Positions 42,060 through 51,534 of a stretch of 64,000 nt of DNA are shown here, one piece after another. The notes beneath the pieces were generated by a model. The model was not told the DNA's origin. It worked only from the letters and a program-made list of their open reading frames with translations, and searched no databases. A program made the translations under genes and the position numbers. Positions within the stretch are counted from its first letter, which is position 1; each line of letters begins with the position of its first letter. This DNA comes from Conexibacter stalactiti (GTDB lineage: Bacteria > Actinomycetota > Thermoleophilia > Solirubrobacterales > Solirubrobacteraceae): NCBI RefSeq assembly GCF_035967765.1, contig NZ_JAYWIT010000006.1; one strand, written 5' to 3'.

Positions 42060-43547
42060 GTGCGGGAAGCTTTCCGCAGCCGCTCCCTGGCTCCCCCCTT
42101 CTTCCCCGCACCCGCTCGCTTGCGCAACCGCCCGCTCCTCCCCGCCCTCGGCAGCCGCCGGCTCGCCGTCGCGCTCGCGGCCGCCTGCGCCGCGGTCGCC
42201 GCCGCCCCGAGCGGTGCCGCCGCCTCCAACGGCGGCGCTCCCGCGTACGCGCCGGGCGAGGTCGTCGTCGGCTACGAGCCGGCCGTCGACGCGCGTGCGC
42301 AGGCGGCGACCGCCCGCGCCGTCGGCGCCGCTGCCGGGTCCGACGCCGGCAGCACTCGCACGCGCGTGCTGCGCGTGCCGGCCGGACAGGTCCGTGCGAC
42401 CGTGGCGAAGCTCCGCCGTCAGCCGGGCGTCAAGTACGCCGCGCCCAACCCGATCGCGCGCGCCAGCGTCGTCCCGCTGCCCGACGACACCGGCATCAAG
42501 GGCTTTCCGGGCGGCCTCGCCGCCTTGCAGTGGAACTTCTTCGGCGACAGAGGCGTCGGAGCGCTGGAGGCTTGGACGAATGCCGACGCAGCCGGGGCGC
42601 CGGGCGGCCGCGGCGTCCGCATCGCGGTGCTCGACACCGGCGTCGCCTACCGCGACTTCGGTCGTTTCAAGGCCTCGCCCGACTTCGCCGGGACGAAGTT
42701 CGTCGCGCCGTACGACTTCGTCGACGGCCGCAGAGAGGCCGTCGACCGCAACGGCCACGGCACGCACGTCGCCGGCACGATCGCGGAGGCGACCAACAAC
42801 CGTCTCGGCGTCACCGGGCTCGCCTACGGCGCGACGGTCATGCCGGTGCGCGTGCTCGACTCGCAGGGCTACGGCGACGCCGCCACGATCGCGAAGGGCA
42901 TCCGCTACGCGGCGCGCCACAACGCCAAGGTCATCAACATGAGCCTCGAGTTCTCGACAAGCGTCCGCGCCTCCGAGATACCGGACATCATGGCCGCGAT
43001 CCGCTACGCGACCGAGCGGGGCTCGATCGTCATCGGCAGCACCGGCAACGAGGGCGAGGCGCAGGTCGCCTATCCGGCGCGCGCCAGCCTCGTGGTCTCC
43101 GTCGGCGCGACGACCGACCAGGGCTGCCTGGCGAGCTTCTCCAACGACGGCGTCGGCCTCGACATCGTCGCGCCCGGCGGCGGCGAGAACGCCTCGCTGA
43201 CGCAGGACCCCAACTGCCAGGCGGGTCATCGCGGGCGTGACATCTACCAGATGACCTACGCCGGCTCGGTCAGCCGCTTCGGCCTGCCGGCCGGCTACGA
43301 CGGCACCTCGATGGCCGCGCCGCACGTCTCGGCGACGGCGGCGCTGATCATCGCGACGAAGGTGATCGGGACCAACCCGACGCCGGCGCAGGTCGAATGC
43401 CGCATCAAGGCGACCGCGAGAGCGCTCGGCATCCCCGGCCCCAACCGCATCTACGGCTGGGGCCTCGTCGACGCCGGTGCGGCGACCTCGCCGGCGGTGC
43501 CGACGCCGAGCTGTCTCGCTCGCACGTCCACGCGCGCTCCTCGCTGA
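42060..43547 (+). CDS. Secreted subtilisin-like serine protease (S8)
   Basis: Exported S8-family protease of about 495 residues. After a cleavable Ala-rich signal (RRLAVALAAACAAVAAAPSGAAA) comes an inhibitor-I9-like propeptide (VVVGYEPAV, VKYAAPNPIA). The catalytic domain has Asp in VLDTGVAY, His in NGHGTHVAGT, the oxyanion Asn region STGNEGE and Ser in GTSMAAPH. The triad is complete. The start is uncertain: GTG 42060 is used, but TTG 42120 would also leave a full signal peptide, and neither has a good ribosome site. It is divergent from tadA and precedes GT paralogue 4. It could process the surface proteins of this region, but that is inference from location only. Confidence 0.88.
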   Translation: MREAFRSRSLAPPFFPAPARLRNRPLLPALGSRRLAVALAAACAAVAAAPSGAAASNGGAPAYAPGEVVVGYEPAVDARAQAATARAVGAAAGSDAGSTRTRVLRVPAGQVRATVAKLRRQPGVKYAAPNPIARASVVPLPDDTGIKGFPGGLAALQWNFFGDRGVGALEAWTNADAAGAPGGRGVRIAVLDTGVAYRDFGRFKASPDFAGTKFVAPYDFVDGRREAVDRNGHGTHVAGTIAEATNNRLGVTGLAYGATVMPVRVLDSQGYGDAATIAKGIRYAARHNAKVINMSLEFSTSVRASEIPDIMAAIRYATERGSIVIGSTGNEGEAQVAYPARASLVVSVGATTDQGCLASFSNDGVGLDIVAPGGGENASLTQDPNCQAGHRGRDIYQMTYAGSVSRFGLPAGYDGTSMAAPHVSATAALIIATKVIGTNPTPAQVECRIKATARALGIPGPNRIYGWGLVDAGAATSPAVPTPSCLARTSTRAPR

Positions 43548-43572
43548 CGCGGCACGGATCGACCGTTCGCCC

Positions 43573-43602
43573 TTGCTCGCGGCGGGTGCGCTCGGGCATG
43601 CT
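43573..43602 (+). promoter_or_regulatory. Promoter of GT paralogue 4 (shared type)
   Basis: TTGCTC (43573-43578), 18-base spacer, CATGCT (43597-43602), six bases before the ATG at 43609, predicting a leaderless mRNA. The same element precedes the paralogue at 29833. Confidence 0.5.
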
Positions 43603-43608
43603 AGGCCG

Positions 43609-44619
43609 ATGCGGATCGCCTATCTCGCCGACCCGGGAACGGGCAACGGCTTCTATCGCGGCATAGCGCCGATGATGGTGCTCGGCCTGCGCGGTCACCG
43701 CATGACGAGACTGTCGACCGACGAGCGCCGGCCGCCGCTGGGGCAGATGACCGGGATCGACGTGCTGCACCTCCACCGCTACTGCGACGACCGGGCGCTG
43801 GCGCTGGCGAGAGCGGCGAAGGCGGGCGGTGCAGCCGTCGTCTGGGACAACGACGACGACATGGGCTCGGTGCCGAAGGACAGCAACGCGTACCGGAAGT
43901 TCGGCGGCATCCAGTGGCAGCGGCGGCTGACGGCGATGAGACGGCTGTTCCCGTTGGTCGACCTCGTCACCTCGACCAACGAGACGCTCGCCGGGCGGCT
44001 GCGCGAGGCCGGGGCCCAACGCACCGATACGGTCGAGAACTACGTCCCGCAGCAGTTCCTCGTCGAGCGGCGCCGGCCGCAGAGCGGCGTCACGATCGGC
44101 TGGATAGCCGGCCTGGAGCACCAGCTCGACGTCGAGCGGATGCCGCTGCGAGAGGCGCTCTCACGGCTGCTCGACGAGCGCCCCGAGGTGCGCGTCAGGA
44201 CCTTCGGGCTCAAGCTGGGGCTCAACCACGAGCACAGCACCAACGTCGACGTCGTCCCGCTGTTGGAGCTGACGCAGGAGGCGACGTCGTTCGACATCGG
44301 CATCGCCCCGCTCTCCGACATCCCGCTCAACCGCGCCCGCTCCAACATCAAGCTGAAGGAGTACGCGGCGGCCGGGCTGCCGTGGCTCGCCTCGCCGATA
44401 GGCCCCTACGCCGGCATGGGCGAGCAGCAGGGCGGACGGCTGGTCCCCGACGACGGCTGGTACGAGGCGCTCGTGCGGCTGGTCGACAAGGAGCGCGAGC
44501 GACGCAAGCTCGCCAAGCGCGCGCGCAAGTGGGTCGAGGGCGAGACGCTCGAACGCAACGCGCAACGCTGGGAGCAGCTGCTGACCGACGCGGTCGAGCG
44601 CAGCCGCGCGGCTCGTTAG
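43609..44619 (+). CDS. GT-B glycosyltransferase, paralogue 4
   Basis: Glycosyltransferase-like protein of 336 residues. It opens MRIAYLADPGTGNGFYRGIAP, with VVWDNDDDMGSVPK in the N-terminal domain, TSTNETLAGRLREAG in the middle and the donor-site block IKLKEYAAAGLPWLASPIGPY with GMGEQQGG in the C-terminal domain. It is most like paralogue 3 (29833), including the sequence just upstream of the start. The ATG at 43609 lacks a Shine-Dalgarno and fits a leaderless promoter. AGA arginine codons are present. It closes the surface region on the right. Donor and acceptor unknown. Confidence 0.84.
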   Translation: MRIAYLADPGTGNGFYRGIAPMMVLGLRGHRMTRLSTDERRPPLGQMTGIDVLHLHRYCDDRALALARAAKAGGAAVVWDNDDDMGSVPKDSNAYRKFGGIQWQRRLTAMRRLFPLVDLVTSTNETLAGRLREAGAQRTDTVENYVPQQFLVERRRPQSGVTIGWIAGLEHQLDVERMPLREALSRLLDERPEVRVRTFGLKLGLNHEHSTNVDVVPLLELTQEATSFDIGIAPLSDIPLNRARSNIKLKEYAAAGLPWLASPIGPYAGMGEQQGGRLVPDDGWYEALVRLVDKERERRKLAKRARKWVEGETLERNAQRWEQLLTDAVERSRAAR

Positions 44620-44958
44620 CACTTCCCGCGGGCAGGCGTGTGTACGCGTCAGAACACGCCCACCCCGCGATGTCTGCCGATCGGCGGCGTCCAATCGTCA
44701 GCTTCGGAACATGCTTTCCACATCGGGGTTGACGCGCATGCCGCCGACTGCATAGGTTTGGGTACGGTCGCGTGTCCGAGGGGGAAGGCGCGCCGGGATG
44801 CCGGGCGAGTGGGCGGCGCAAGGGGGTCGATGCGAGGGGGCATCGAGCGCGCCGCCCACCGCCCTGGCTGCTGCTCCGGAGAAGACGCGCGGCGACAGCC
44901 AGCCGCCCGCGACGCGGCACGGTGACGGACTGCCGCGGTGGGCGGGCGATTGCGCCTG
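44620..44958 (+). other. Intergenic region with an orphan plus-strand promoter
   Basis: 339 bases between the glycosyltransferase and the universal stress gene, whose 3' ends face each other. It contains a promoter-like TTGACG/TAGGTT pair at 44729-44758 with no clear gene behind it. No terminator was recognised. Confidence 0.5.
44729..44758 (+). promoter_or_regulatory. Orphan promoter-like element
   Basis: TTGACG (44729-44734), 18-base spacer, TAGGTT (44753-44758). The transcript would start near 44765 and run antisense into the UspA gene. It may drive a small RNA or an Arg-rich 67-residue frame starting GTG at 44772. Confidence 0.35.
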
Positions 44959-45405
44959 CTATGTCGTGCGGATGATCAGCACGGAGCAGGGCGCGTGGTG
45001 CGAGACCTTGTTCGGCACCGAGCCCAGCAGGAAGCGCTTGGCGCCGGTCATGCCCTTGTTGCCGACGACGATCAGGCCGCTGCCCTGCTCCTCGGCGACG
45101 TCGAGGATCGCGTCGGCGGGGTCGCCCTGGCGAGCGAACGTGCGGACCGTCTCGACGCCGGCCTCCTTCGCCTGCTCCTCGACGACGTGCAGCGTCGCGT
45201 CGACGTCCTCGCGCGGGCTGATCGACCACTGCAGGTCCTTCGGCGTCTCCGCCGCCTCTTCCCGCAGCCGCTGCGCCGACACCGGCTCGTACGCGCTCAC
45301 TATCTCCAGTGCCGCGCCGGCGATCCGCGCCAGCTCGATCGCCTGTCTGACCGCCTCCTGAGCCGTTTCGGACCCATCAGTTCCTACGACGATCGATCCG
45401 AACAC
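44959..45405 (-). CDS. Universal stress protein (UspA family)
   Basis: Cytoplasmic UspA-domain protein of 148 residues, the usual single-domain length. The N-terminal strand IVVGTDGSETA and C-terminal ATP-binding motif GNKGMTGAKRFLLGSVPNK (G-x2-G-x9-G-S) indicate the nucleotide-binding subtype. The C-terminal strand is CSVLIIRT. The GTG start at 45405 has a strong AGAAGGAGA ribosome site. Such proteins support survival under starvation or oxidative stress. It is monocistronic as far as can be seen. Confidence 0.92.
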   Translation of the reverse strand: MFGSIVVGTDGSETAQEAVRQAIELARIAGAALEIVSAYEPVSAQRLREEAAETPKDLQWSISPREDVDATLHVVEEQAKEAGVETVRTFARQGDPADAILDVAEEQGSGLIVVGNKGMTGAKRFLLGSVPNKVSHHAPCSVLIIRTT

Positions 45406-45477
45406 GCGCCTTTCTCCTTCTCAGTTGGGACGGTCGGCCGGATCATATCCCCGCGCGGGCGGGGCGGAGCCGGCTGC

Positions 45478-45564
45478 TCAGAGCAGCTTGACGATCGCGA
45501 TCACGATGCCGGCCAGCACGGTGATGACGATCGCGACCTGCATCCAGATCCAGAAGGGCGACAT
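45478..45564 (-). CDS. Possible 28-residue membrane peptide
   Basis: A short frame, ATG 45564 to TGA 45478, encoding MSPFWIWMQVAIVITVLAGI and then VIAIVKLL, a single hydrophobic helix with a Lys near the end. The codon bias matches the genome, but ribosome-site support is weak and the size is near the limit of credibility. It lies between UspA and TetR genes on the same strand. Single-helix stress peptides of this size exist in many bacteria; no family assigned. Confidence 0.35.
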   Translation of the reverse strand: MSPFWIWMQVAIVITVLAGIVIAIVKLL

Positions 45565-45743
45565 CGCCCGCCAGATTAGATGATTGGTGCCACGACCTGC
45601 GCGGCCAGCTGCACGCGCCTCGCGGCGCCGGATCGCCACCCGCCGAGCCGGCAAAGGGGACCCGCCCTGTGCTGACTCGGCGGGCGACGCCCGGCATCCA
45701 CGATGCGCGCACATCTGACCACGCCCGTCACGGCACCAACCAT

Positions 45744-46367
45744 CTAGCGGTCAGCCTGCGCCGGGCGCGGCGCGACCGGGATCCCCAGCCAGCTGTCGAC
45801 GAGCGCGCACCAGCCGTCCTGGACGCGCTCCAGCGGCCAGTCGCGCTCGCGCCGCAGATGCAGGTGGATGCGCGAGTCGAAGACCGCCATCAGCGTGACG
45901 ATCGCGTAGTCGACGTCGATCGCGGCGCCGCTCTCGCGCAGCAGGATCCCGAGATGCATGCGGTACGCCTCCTCGGGGCCTGCGAGCAGCGGATGCCCGC
46001 CCGCCGCCGCAAGCGTCGGCGCGTGGTCGTCGAGGATCGCGAGATAGCCGCGACCGAAGGCGTGCAGCCGCTCGCGCGCGGGGGCGCCGGGGCCGAGCGG
46101 CGGCAGCCCGCGCACCATCTCGTCCTGGAAGACGCGATGGCTCTCGCTAAGCAGCGCCTGCGTCAGGCCGACGCGGTCGCCGAAGCGGCGGTACATCGTC
46201 CCCATCCCGACGCAGGCCGCCTTCGCGACGTCCTGCATCGAGACGTTCTCGGCGCCGCGTTCCTCGAACAGGGCGGTAGCGGCCGTCAGGATCCGCTGAC
46301 GATTGGACGCCGCGTCGGCGCGTTCGGTCTGCGCGGTCGGCAGCTCGGCGAGGGGAAGCTCCTCCAT
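45744..46367 (-). CDS. TetR-family repressor
   Basis: TetR-type regulator of 207 residues. The N-terminal helix-turn-helix spans about 20-65 (NRQRILTAATALFEERGAENVSMQDVAKAACVGMGTMYRRFGDR). The C-terminal domain resembles those binding small hydrophobic or redox-active ligands but the ligand is not predictable. ATG 46367 follows GGGAGCGCA and is 10 bases after the FMN reductase stop. It is the last gene of the YceI - FMN reductase - TetR operon and is the probable reader of the double inverted repeat upstream of yceI, which would make the operon autoregulated. Confidence 0.92.
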   Translation of the reverse strand: MEELPLAELPTAQTERADAASNRQRILTAATALFEERGAENVSMQDVAKAACVGMGTMYRRFGDRVGLTQALLSESHRVFQDEMVRGLPPLGPGAPARERLHAFGRGYLAILDDHAPTLAAAGGHPLLAGPEEAYRMHLGILLRESGAAIDVDYAIVTLMAVFDSRIHLHLRRERDWPLERVQDGWCALVDSWLGIPVAPRPAQADR

Positions 46368-46377
46368 TGCGCTCCCA

Positions 46378-46929
46378 TCATGCCTTCTCGAGCACCCGCG
46401 CGTCGTCGACCAGTGCCTGCACGACGGCGGCGAGCGCCGCGACCTGCTCGGGATCGGAGAGCGTGCCGTCGTCGCCGAAGGCCCCGTCGGCGAGGCCGAC
46501 CGGCAGCTCGTGGTCGAGCACTCTGGCGCCGATGTGGGCGGCGACTCTGCGCACCTCCGCCTGCGCCCAGACCGCGCCGAAGAGGCCGGTGGAGGCGCCG
46601 ACGACGGCGACGGGCTTGTCGCGCAGCGGGTGGCTCTCGAACGGCCGCGAGATCCAGTCGATCGCGTTCTTCAGCACGCCGGGGACGCCGGCGTTGTACT
46701 CGGGCGTGGAGATCAGGACGGCGTCGGCGCCGGCGATCGCGTCGCGCAGCTCCTGCACCGCCGCGGGTGCGGGACCGCGCTCGAGGTCTTCGTCGAAGTG
46801 GGGCAGCTCGGCCAGCCGGTCCCACAGCTCGAGCTCGACCCCGGACGGCAGCGTGGCGGCCGCCGCCCGGAGCAGCTTGCGGTTGTGGGAGTCCTGGCGG
46901 ACGCTGCCGGGGATGCCGAGGACTCGCAT
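46378..46929 (-). CDS. NADPH-dependent FMN reductase
   Basis: Flavodoxin-like NAD(P)H:FMN/quinone reductase of 183 residues. The phosphate-binding start LGIPGSVRQDSHNRKLLR is typical, as are LISTPEYNAGVPGVLKNAIDW (flavin contact) and VAVVGASTGLFGAVWAQ. Members reduce flavins, quinones or azo compounds and often respond to electrophile stress. It lies four bases downstream of the YceI stop and ten upstream of the TetR gene, so coexpression is certain if the operon promoter is the only one. Confidence 0.92.
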   Translation of the reverse strand: MRVLGIPGSVRQDSHNRKLLRAAAATLPSGVELELWDRLAELPHFDEDLERGPAPAAVQELRDAIAGADAVLISTPEYNAGVPGVLKNAIDWISRPFESHPLRDKPVAVVGASTGLFGAVWAQAEVRRVAAHIGARVLDHELPVGLADGAFGDDGTLSDPEQVAALAAVVQALVDDARVLEKA

Positions 46930-46933
46930 CGGA

Positions 46934-47485
46934 CTACGCCTCCGCGCTCTGCGCGACCAGCGTCAGCTCGATCGCGAGCGTGACGTCGTTGGCGAGCGCC
47001 TTGCCGCCGGTCGGCAGGTCGGCGTTCCAGTTGAGGCCGTAGTCGGTGCGGTCGATCACGGTCGAGATCGCCAGCGCCGCCTTCCTCGAGCCGAACAGCT
47101 CGGCCTCGGGCGACCACGTGCCGGTCGCCGTGACGGTCTTGGTCACGTTGCGGATCGTGAGCCGGCCGGTGACGGTCGCGCTGCCGTCGTCGGCGAGCTC
47201 GACGCTGTCGGAGCTGAACGTCACCGCCGGGTACGTCGCGACGGCGAAGAAGTCGTCGGCGAGCACGTGCTGGCGGAACTGATCGGGCGTGCGGATCGAG
47301 ATCGACTCGACCTTGGCGGCGCCGTCGAGGCGGGCGCCGGCGTCGTCGACGGTGAGCGTCGCCTCGACGTCGTCGAGCGTGCCCTTGAAGGTCGTCACAC
47401 CCATGTACTTGACCGAGAAGCCGAAGCTGGAGTGGACCGGATCGACGTTGTAGACGCCGTTCAGGGGCTGGACTGCAGTGGCCAT
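46934..47485 (-). CDS. YceI-family lipid-binding protein
   Basis: YceI-like lipocalin-fold protein of 183 residues that binds polyisoprenoid or quinone-like lipids. It has no signal peptide. Motifs GVYNVDPVHSSFGFSVKYMGV, FKGTLDDVEATL, FSSDSVELADDGSATVTGRLTIRNVTK and DYGLNWNA are characteristic. ATG 47485 is the first start of the operon; two inverted repeats lie 16-71 bases upstream. Together with FMN reductase it suggests handling of quinones or other redox-active lipids, inducible through TetR. Confidence 0.92.
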   Translation of the reverse strand: MATAVQPLNGVYNVDPVHSSFGFSVKYMGVTTFKGTLDDVEATLTVDDAGARLDGAAKVESISIRTPDQFRQHVLADDFFAVATYPAVTFSSDSVELADDGSATVTGRLTIRNVTKTVTATGTWSPEAELFGSRKAALAISTVIDRTDYGLNWNADLPTGGKALANDVTLAIELTLVAQSAEA

Positions 47486-47500
47486 GCGAACACCTCGAAA

Positions 47501-47556
47501 TAGGAAGCGGAGTGGATTCCGCTTCCTACGGTAGCACGACCGGAATGGGTTCCGCT
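47501..47556 (-). promoter_or_regulatory. Double operator for the TetR/YceI operon
   Basis: Site 1 (47501-47528) is a perfect 11-bp inverted repeat TAGGAAGCGGA around a six-base spacer. Site 2 (47540-47556) repeats its core (AGCGGA, four bases, ATTCCGG). A -10-like TACCGT (47528-47533, minus strand) lies between them. The layout suits a TetR dimer on each site, blocking RNA polymerase. Confidence 0.75.
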
Positions 47557-47612
47557 TAGCGTTTGCTCATCCGCGGGGGGCGGCTCTGCAAGCCGCCCGG
47601 GGGGTGCCGCCG

Positions 47613-48055
47613 TCAGCCCTTCGGCAGCTTCACCACCGTCACGAAGAACTCGTCGATCTGGCGCACGACCTCGATGAAACGGTCGAAGTCAACGGGCTTC
47701 GTGACGTACGCGTTCGCGTGCAGCCTGTAGCTGCGCAGCACGTCCTCCTCCGCCTGCGAGGTCGTCAGCACGACGACGGGGATCGTCGACAGCGTCTCGT
47801 CGCCCTTGATCTCCTTCAGCACCTCGCGCCCGTCCATCTTCGGCAGGTTGAGGTCGAGCAGGACGAGATCGGGCCGCGGCGCGTCGGCGTACCTGCCCTC
47901 CCTGCGCAGGTACAGCATCGCCTCGGTGCCGTCGGTCACGCAGGAGAGCGTGTTCTGGACCTTGTTGTCCTCGAACGCCTCGCGGATCATCAGCGTGTCG
48001 CCGGGGTCGTCCTCGACCAGCAGCACGTCGATCGGCTCCAAGATCTGCGGTGTGC

Positions 48056-48059
<4 letters not shown>
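47613..48059 (-). CDS. Rcp1-like single-domain response regulator
   Basis: Receiver-only response regulator of 148 residues, the class partnered with phytochrome- or CHASE-type kinases. Acidic pocket LLVEDDPGD, phosphoacceptor Asp in LVLLDLNLP, Thr in VVLTTS and Lys in YVTKPVD are intact. The helix after the phosphosite (REVLKEIKGDETLSTIPVVVLT) matches the Rcp1 subgroup. Its ATG overlaps the kinase stop by four bases (48056-48059). It lacks an output domain, so it probably relays phosphate or acts by protein contact. Confidence 0.93.
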
Positions 48060-49668
<1,609 letters not shown>

Positions 49669-49672
<4 letters not shown>

Positions 49673-50910
49673 GCCGAGTGCCGCGCGGTGACGAGGACCA
49701 TCGCGAGGTCGTCGGTCAGCTCGCCGCCGTGCAGCTGCTCGACCTCGGCGACGAGCTCGTCCAGCAGCGGGCCGGCGTCGCGGCCGCCCGGCACCTGCGC
49801 GAGTCCGCGCCGCTCCAGCAGCTCGACCAGCCGCTCCGGTCCGAGCCGCTCCGCTCCACGGCCGATCCGCCCCTCGATCAGGCCGTCGGTGTAGAGCAGC
49901 AGCGTCCAGTCGCCCTCGAACGTGACGGCGTTGCCCGTCCACGCCTCGGCGTCGACGAAGCCGAGCGGCGGGCTGACGTGCTCGACGTCGAGCAGCCGCA
50001 CGCCGCGCGCGTCGGACAGCACCGGCGGCGGGTGACCCGCGAGGAAGATCCGCCCACCGGTCCGATCGGGCGCGGCGACGAGCACGCAGAGCGTCGCGAA
50101 CATGTCCGGCGCATGGCGCTCGTGCTCGAGCATCTGCTGCAGCTGCGCGAGCGTCTCCTCCGGCGGTCGCTGCGCGAGCGTCAGCGTGCGCCAGGCGATC
50201 CGCAGGCAGGCGCCGAGCGCCGCCTCGTCGGGACCGTGGCCGCTGACGTCGCCGATCAGCACGTGCAGCGTGCCGTCCGCCAGCTCGACGGCGTCGTAGA
50301 AGTCGCCGCCCAGCAGCGAGCGGCGACGGCCAGGGCGGTAGCCGGTCGTCAGCGCGATCCGCTCGTCGCTGACGAGCGCGGTCGGCAGCAGCCCGCGCTC
50401 CAGGCGCGCGTTCTCACGTGCCGCCAGTCGCGCCTCCAGCAGCTCCTGCTGGGAGCGCTCGAGCCTCCGGCGCTCGATCGCGTAGCGGATCGCGCGCGCG
50501 AGCATCGAGCCGTCGACGCCGCTCTTGGAGAGGTAGTCCTGCGCTCCGCTGGAGAGCGCCTCTACGCCGCGGTGCTCGTCGTCGTGCCCGGTCAGGACGA
50601 CGACGGCCGCGTCGGGCGCGGCGCGGCGCATCCGCTCGACCGCCTCCATCCCGTAGGCGTCCGGCAGGCCGAGGTCGAGCAGGACGCAGTCGAGCTCGTT
50701 CGGCAGCAGCTCCTCGGCCTCGCGCAGCGTGCCGACGTGGACGACCTGGAGGTGCGGAGCGGAGTCGGCCAGCAGCTCCTGCACGAGCACGGCGTCACCG
50801 AGGTCGTCCTCGACGAGCAGCAGCTGGACCGGAAAGGTCGCCGGCATCGTCGAGGAGTTCTCGACGCCGGGCCGCGGTGCGGTCGCGCTGTTCTCGTCGT
50901 TGAAGGTCAT
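49669..50910 (-). CDS. Receiver-PP2C (RsbU-like) phosphatase
   Basis: Response regulator of 413 residues with a serine phosphatase output. The receiver domain (about 22-140) has VEDDLGD, phosphoacceptor Asp in VLLDLGLPD and Lys in YLSKSG. A coiled-coil linker follows, then a PP2C/SpoIIE domain with metal ligands in LLGGDFYDAVEL, IGDVSGHGPDEA and TDGLIEGR, ending LTDDLAMVLV. Such proteins dephosphorylate anti-anti-sigma factors in partner-switching pathways. ATG 50910 is used; GGGGA precedes it. No anti-sigma partner gene is visible in the window, so the target lies elsewhere. Confidence 0.93.
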
Positions 50911-50984
50911 CGTCCCCGCGTGCAGGCCCCCGCCTGGCGCGAGCATACAACGCGAGGGGACGATGCCAAGAGCGTCGGGACCGC

Positions 50985-51269
50985 TCAGTCCTCTTCGACG
51001 AGCTGGTCGAGCAGATCGGGCAGGACGCCGAAGAACGACTCCTCCAGCTCCTCCGGCAGCTCGACGATGACCGACTCGAAGTGGCTGTGATCGCCGTGCA
51101 CGTGCACGTTCGATCTGATCGACGCGCCCGCGAGCACGAAGAAGGGCAGCAGACTGAAGTAGTCCAGTCCCTCGAAGTCGTCACGGTCGAGACCAGTCTC
51201 CTCCAGCAGCTTCCAGAGGCGGTCGTCGTACTTGGATTCGCCGATGGCGATGTGCGCGAGCTGCGTCAT
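50985..51269 (-). CDS. Small acidic protein, unknown function
   Basis: Protein of 94 residues, MTQLAHIAIGESKYDDRLWK to LLDQLVEED. It is acidic, especially at the C-terminus, has a His-rich patch (NVHVHGDHSHFES) that could bind metal, and no signal peptide or membrane helix. ATG 51269 is a reasonable start. It lies between the signalling operon and tRNA-Tyr on the same strand, but 74 bases from the phosphatase gene. I do not recognise the family. Confidence 0.65.
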   Translation of the reverse strand: MTQLAHIAIGESKYDDRLWKLLEETGLDRDDFEGLDYFSLLPFFVLAGASIRSNVHVHGDHSHFESVIVELPEELEESFFGVLPDLLDQLVEED

Positions 51270-51327
51270 ACGGGGATTGTGTCAGGGCGCGCACCGGGGT
51301 GCCGAGCGACAGGCCACCGCAAAACGA

Positions 51328-51355
51328 CGAACGCCCCGCGGCGGCGGGGCGTTCG
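51328..51355 (-). terminator. Terminator of tRNA-Tyr
   Basis: Perfect 12-bp stem (51328-51339 with 51344-51355), four-base loop, followed on the minus strand by TCGTTTTG. It is six bases from the tRNA 3' end and similar in design to the tRNA-Ser terminator. Confidence 0.8.
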
Positions 51356-51361
51356 GTGAAA

Positions 51362-51443
51362 TGGGCGGAGCAGGATTCGAACCTGCGTAGGCAGAGCCAA
51401 CGGGTTTACAGCCCGTCTCCTTTAACCACTCGGACATCCGCCC
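51362..51443 (-). tRNA. tRNA-Tyr(GTA)
   Basis: An 82-base class II-like tRNA. The acceptor GGGCGGA pairs with TCCGCCC, discriminator A; the anticodon loop CTGTAAA gives GTA; a medium-long variable arm and the T-arm GGTTCGAATCC are present. CCA is not encoded. Confidence 0.96.
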
Positions 51444-51486
51444 GCGAGCGATTCAGGCCGGCGAAGTGTAGCGAGGCCGGCGCAAC

Positions 51487-51512
51487 GCCGCCGCCTCGCG
51501 AGAGGCGGCGGC
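51487..51512 (-). terminator. Terminator of the sigma factor gene
   Basis: Perfect 11-bp stem (GCCGCCGCCTC) with loop GCGA, 22 bases after the sigma factor stop; followed by GTTGCGCC without a strong U-run. Confidence 0.65.
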
Positions 51513-51534
51513 ATCGAGCGATCTGTGACGCGCC

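Noticed and set aside
44798..45361. A 187-residue plus-strand gene antisense to uspA
   Set aside because: Beyond its first 50 codons it is the mirror of a well-supported UspA gene and is Ser/Thr/Arg-rich shadow sequence.
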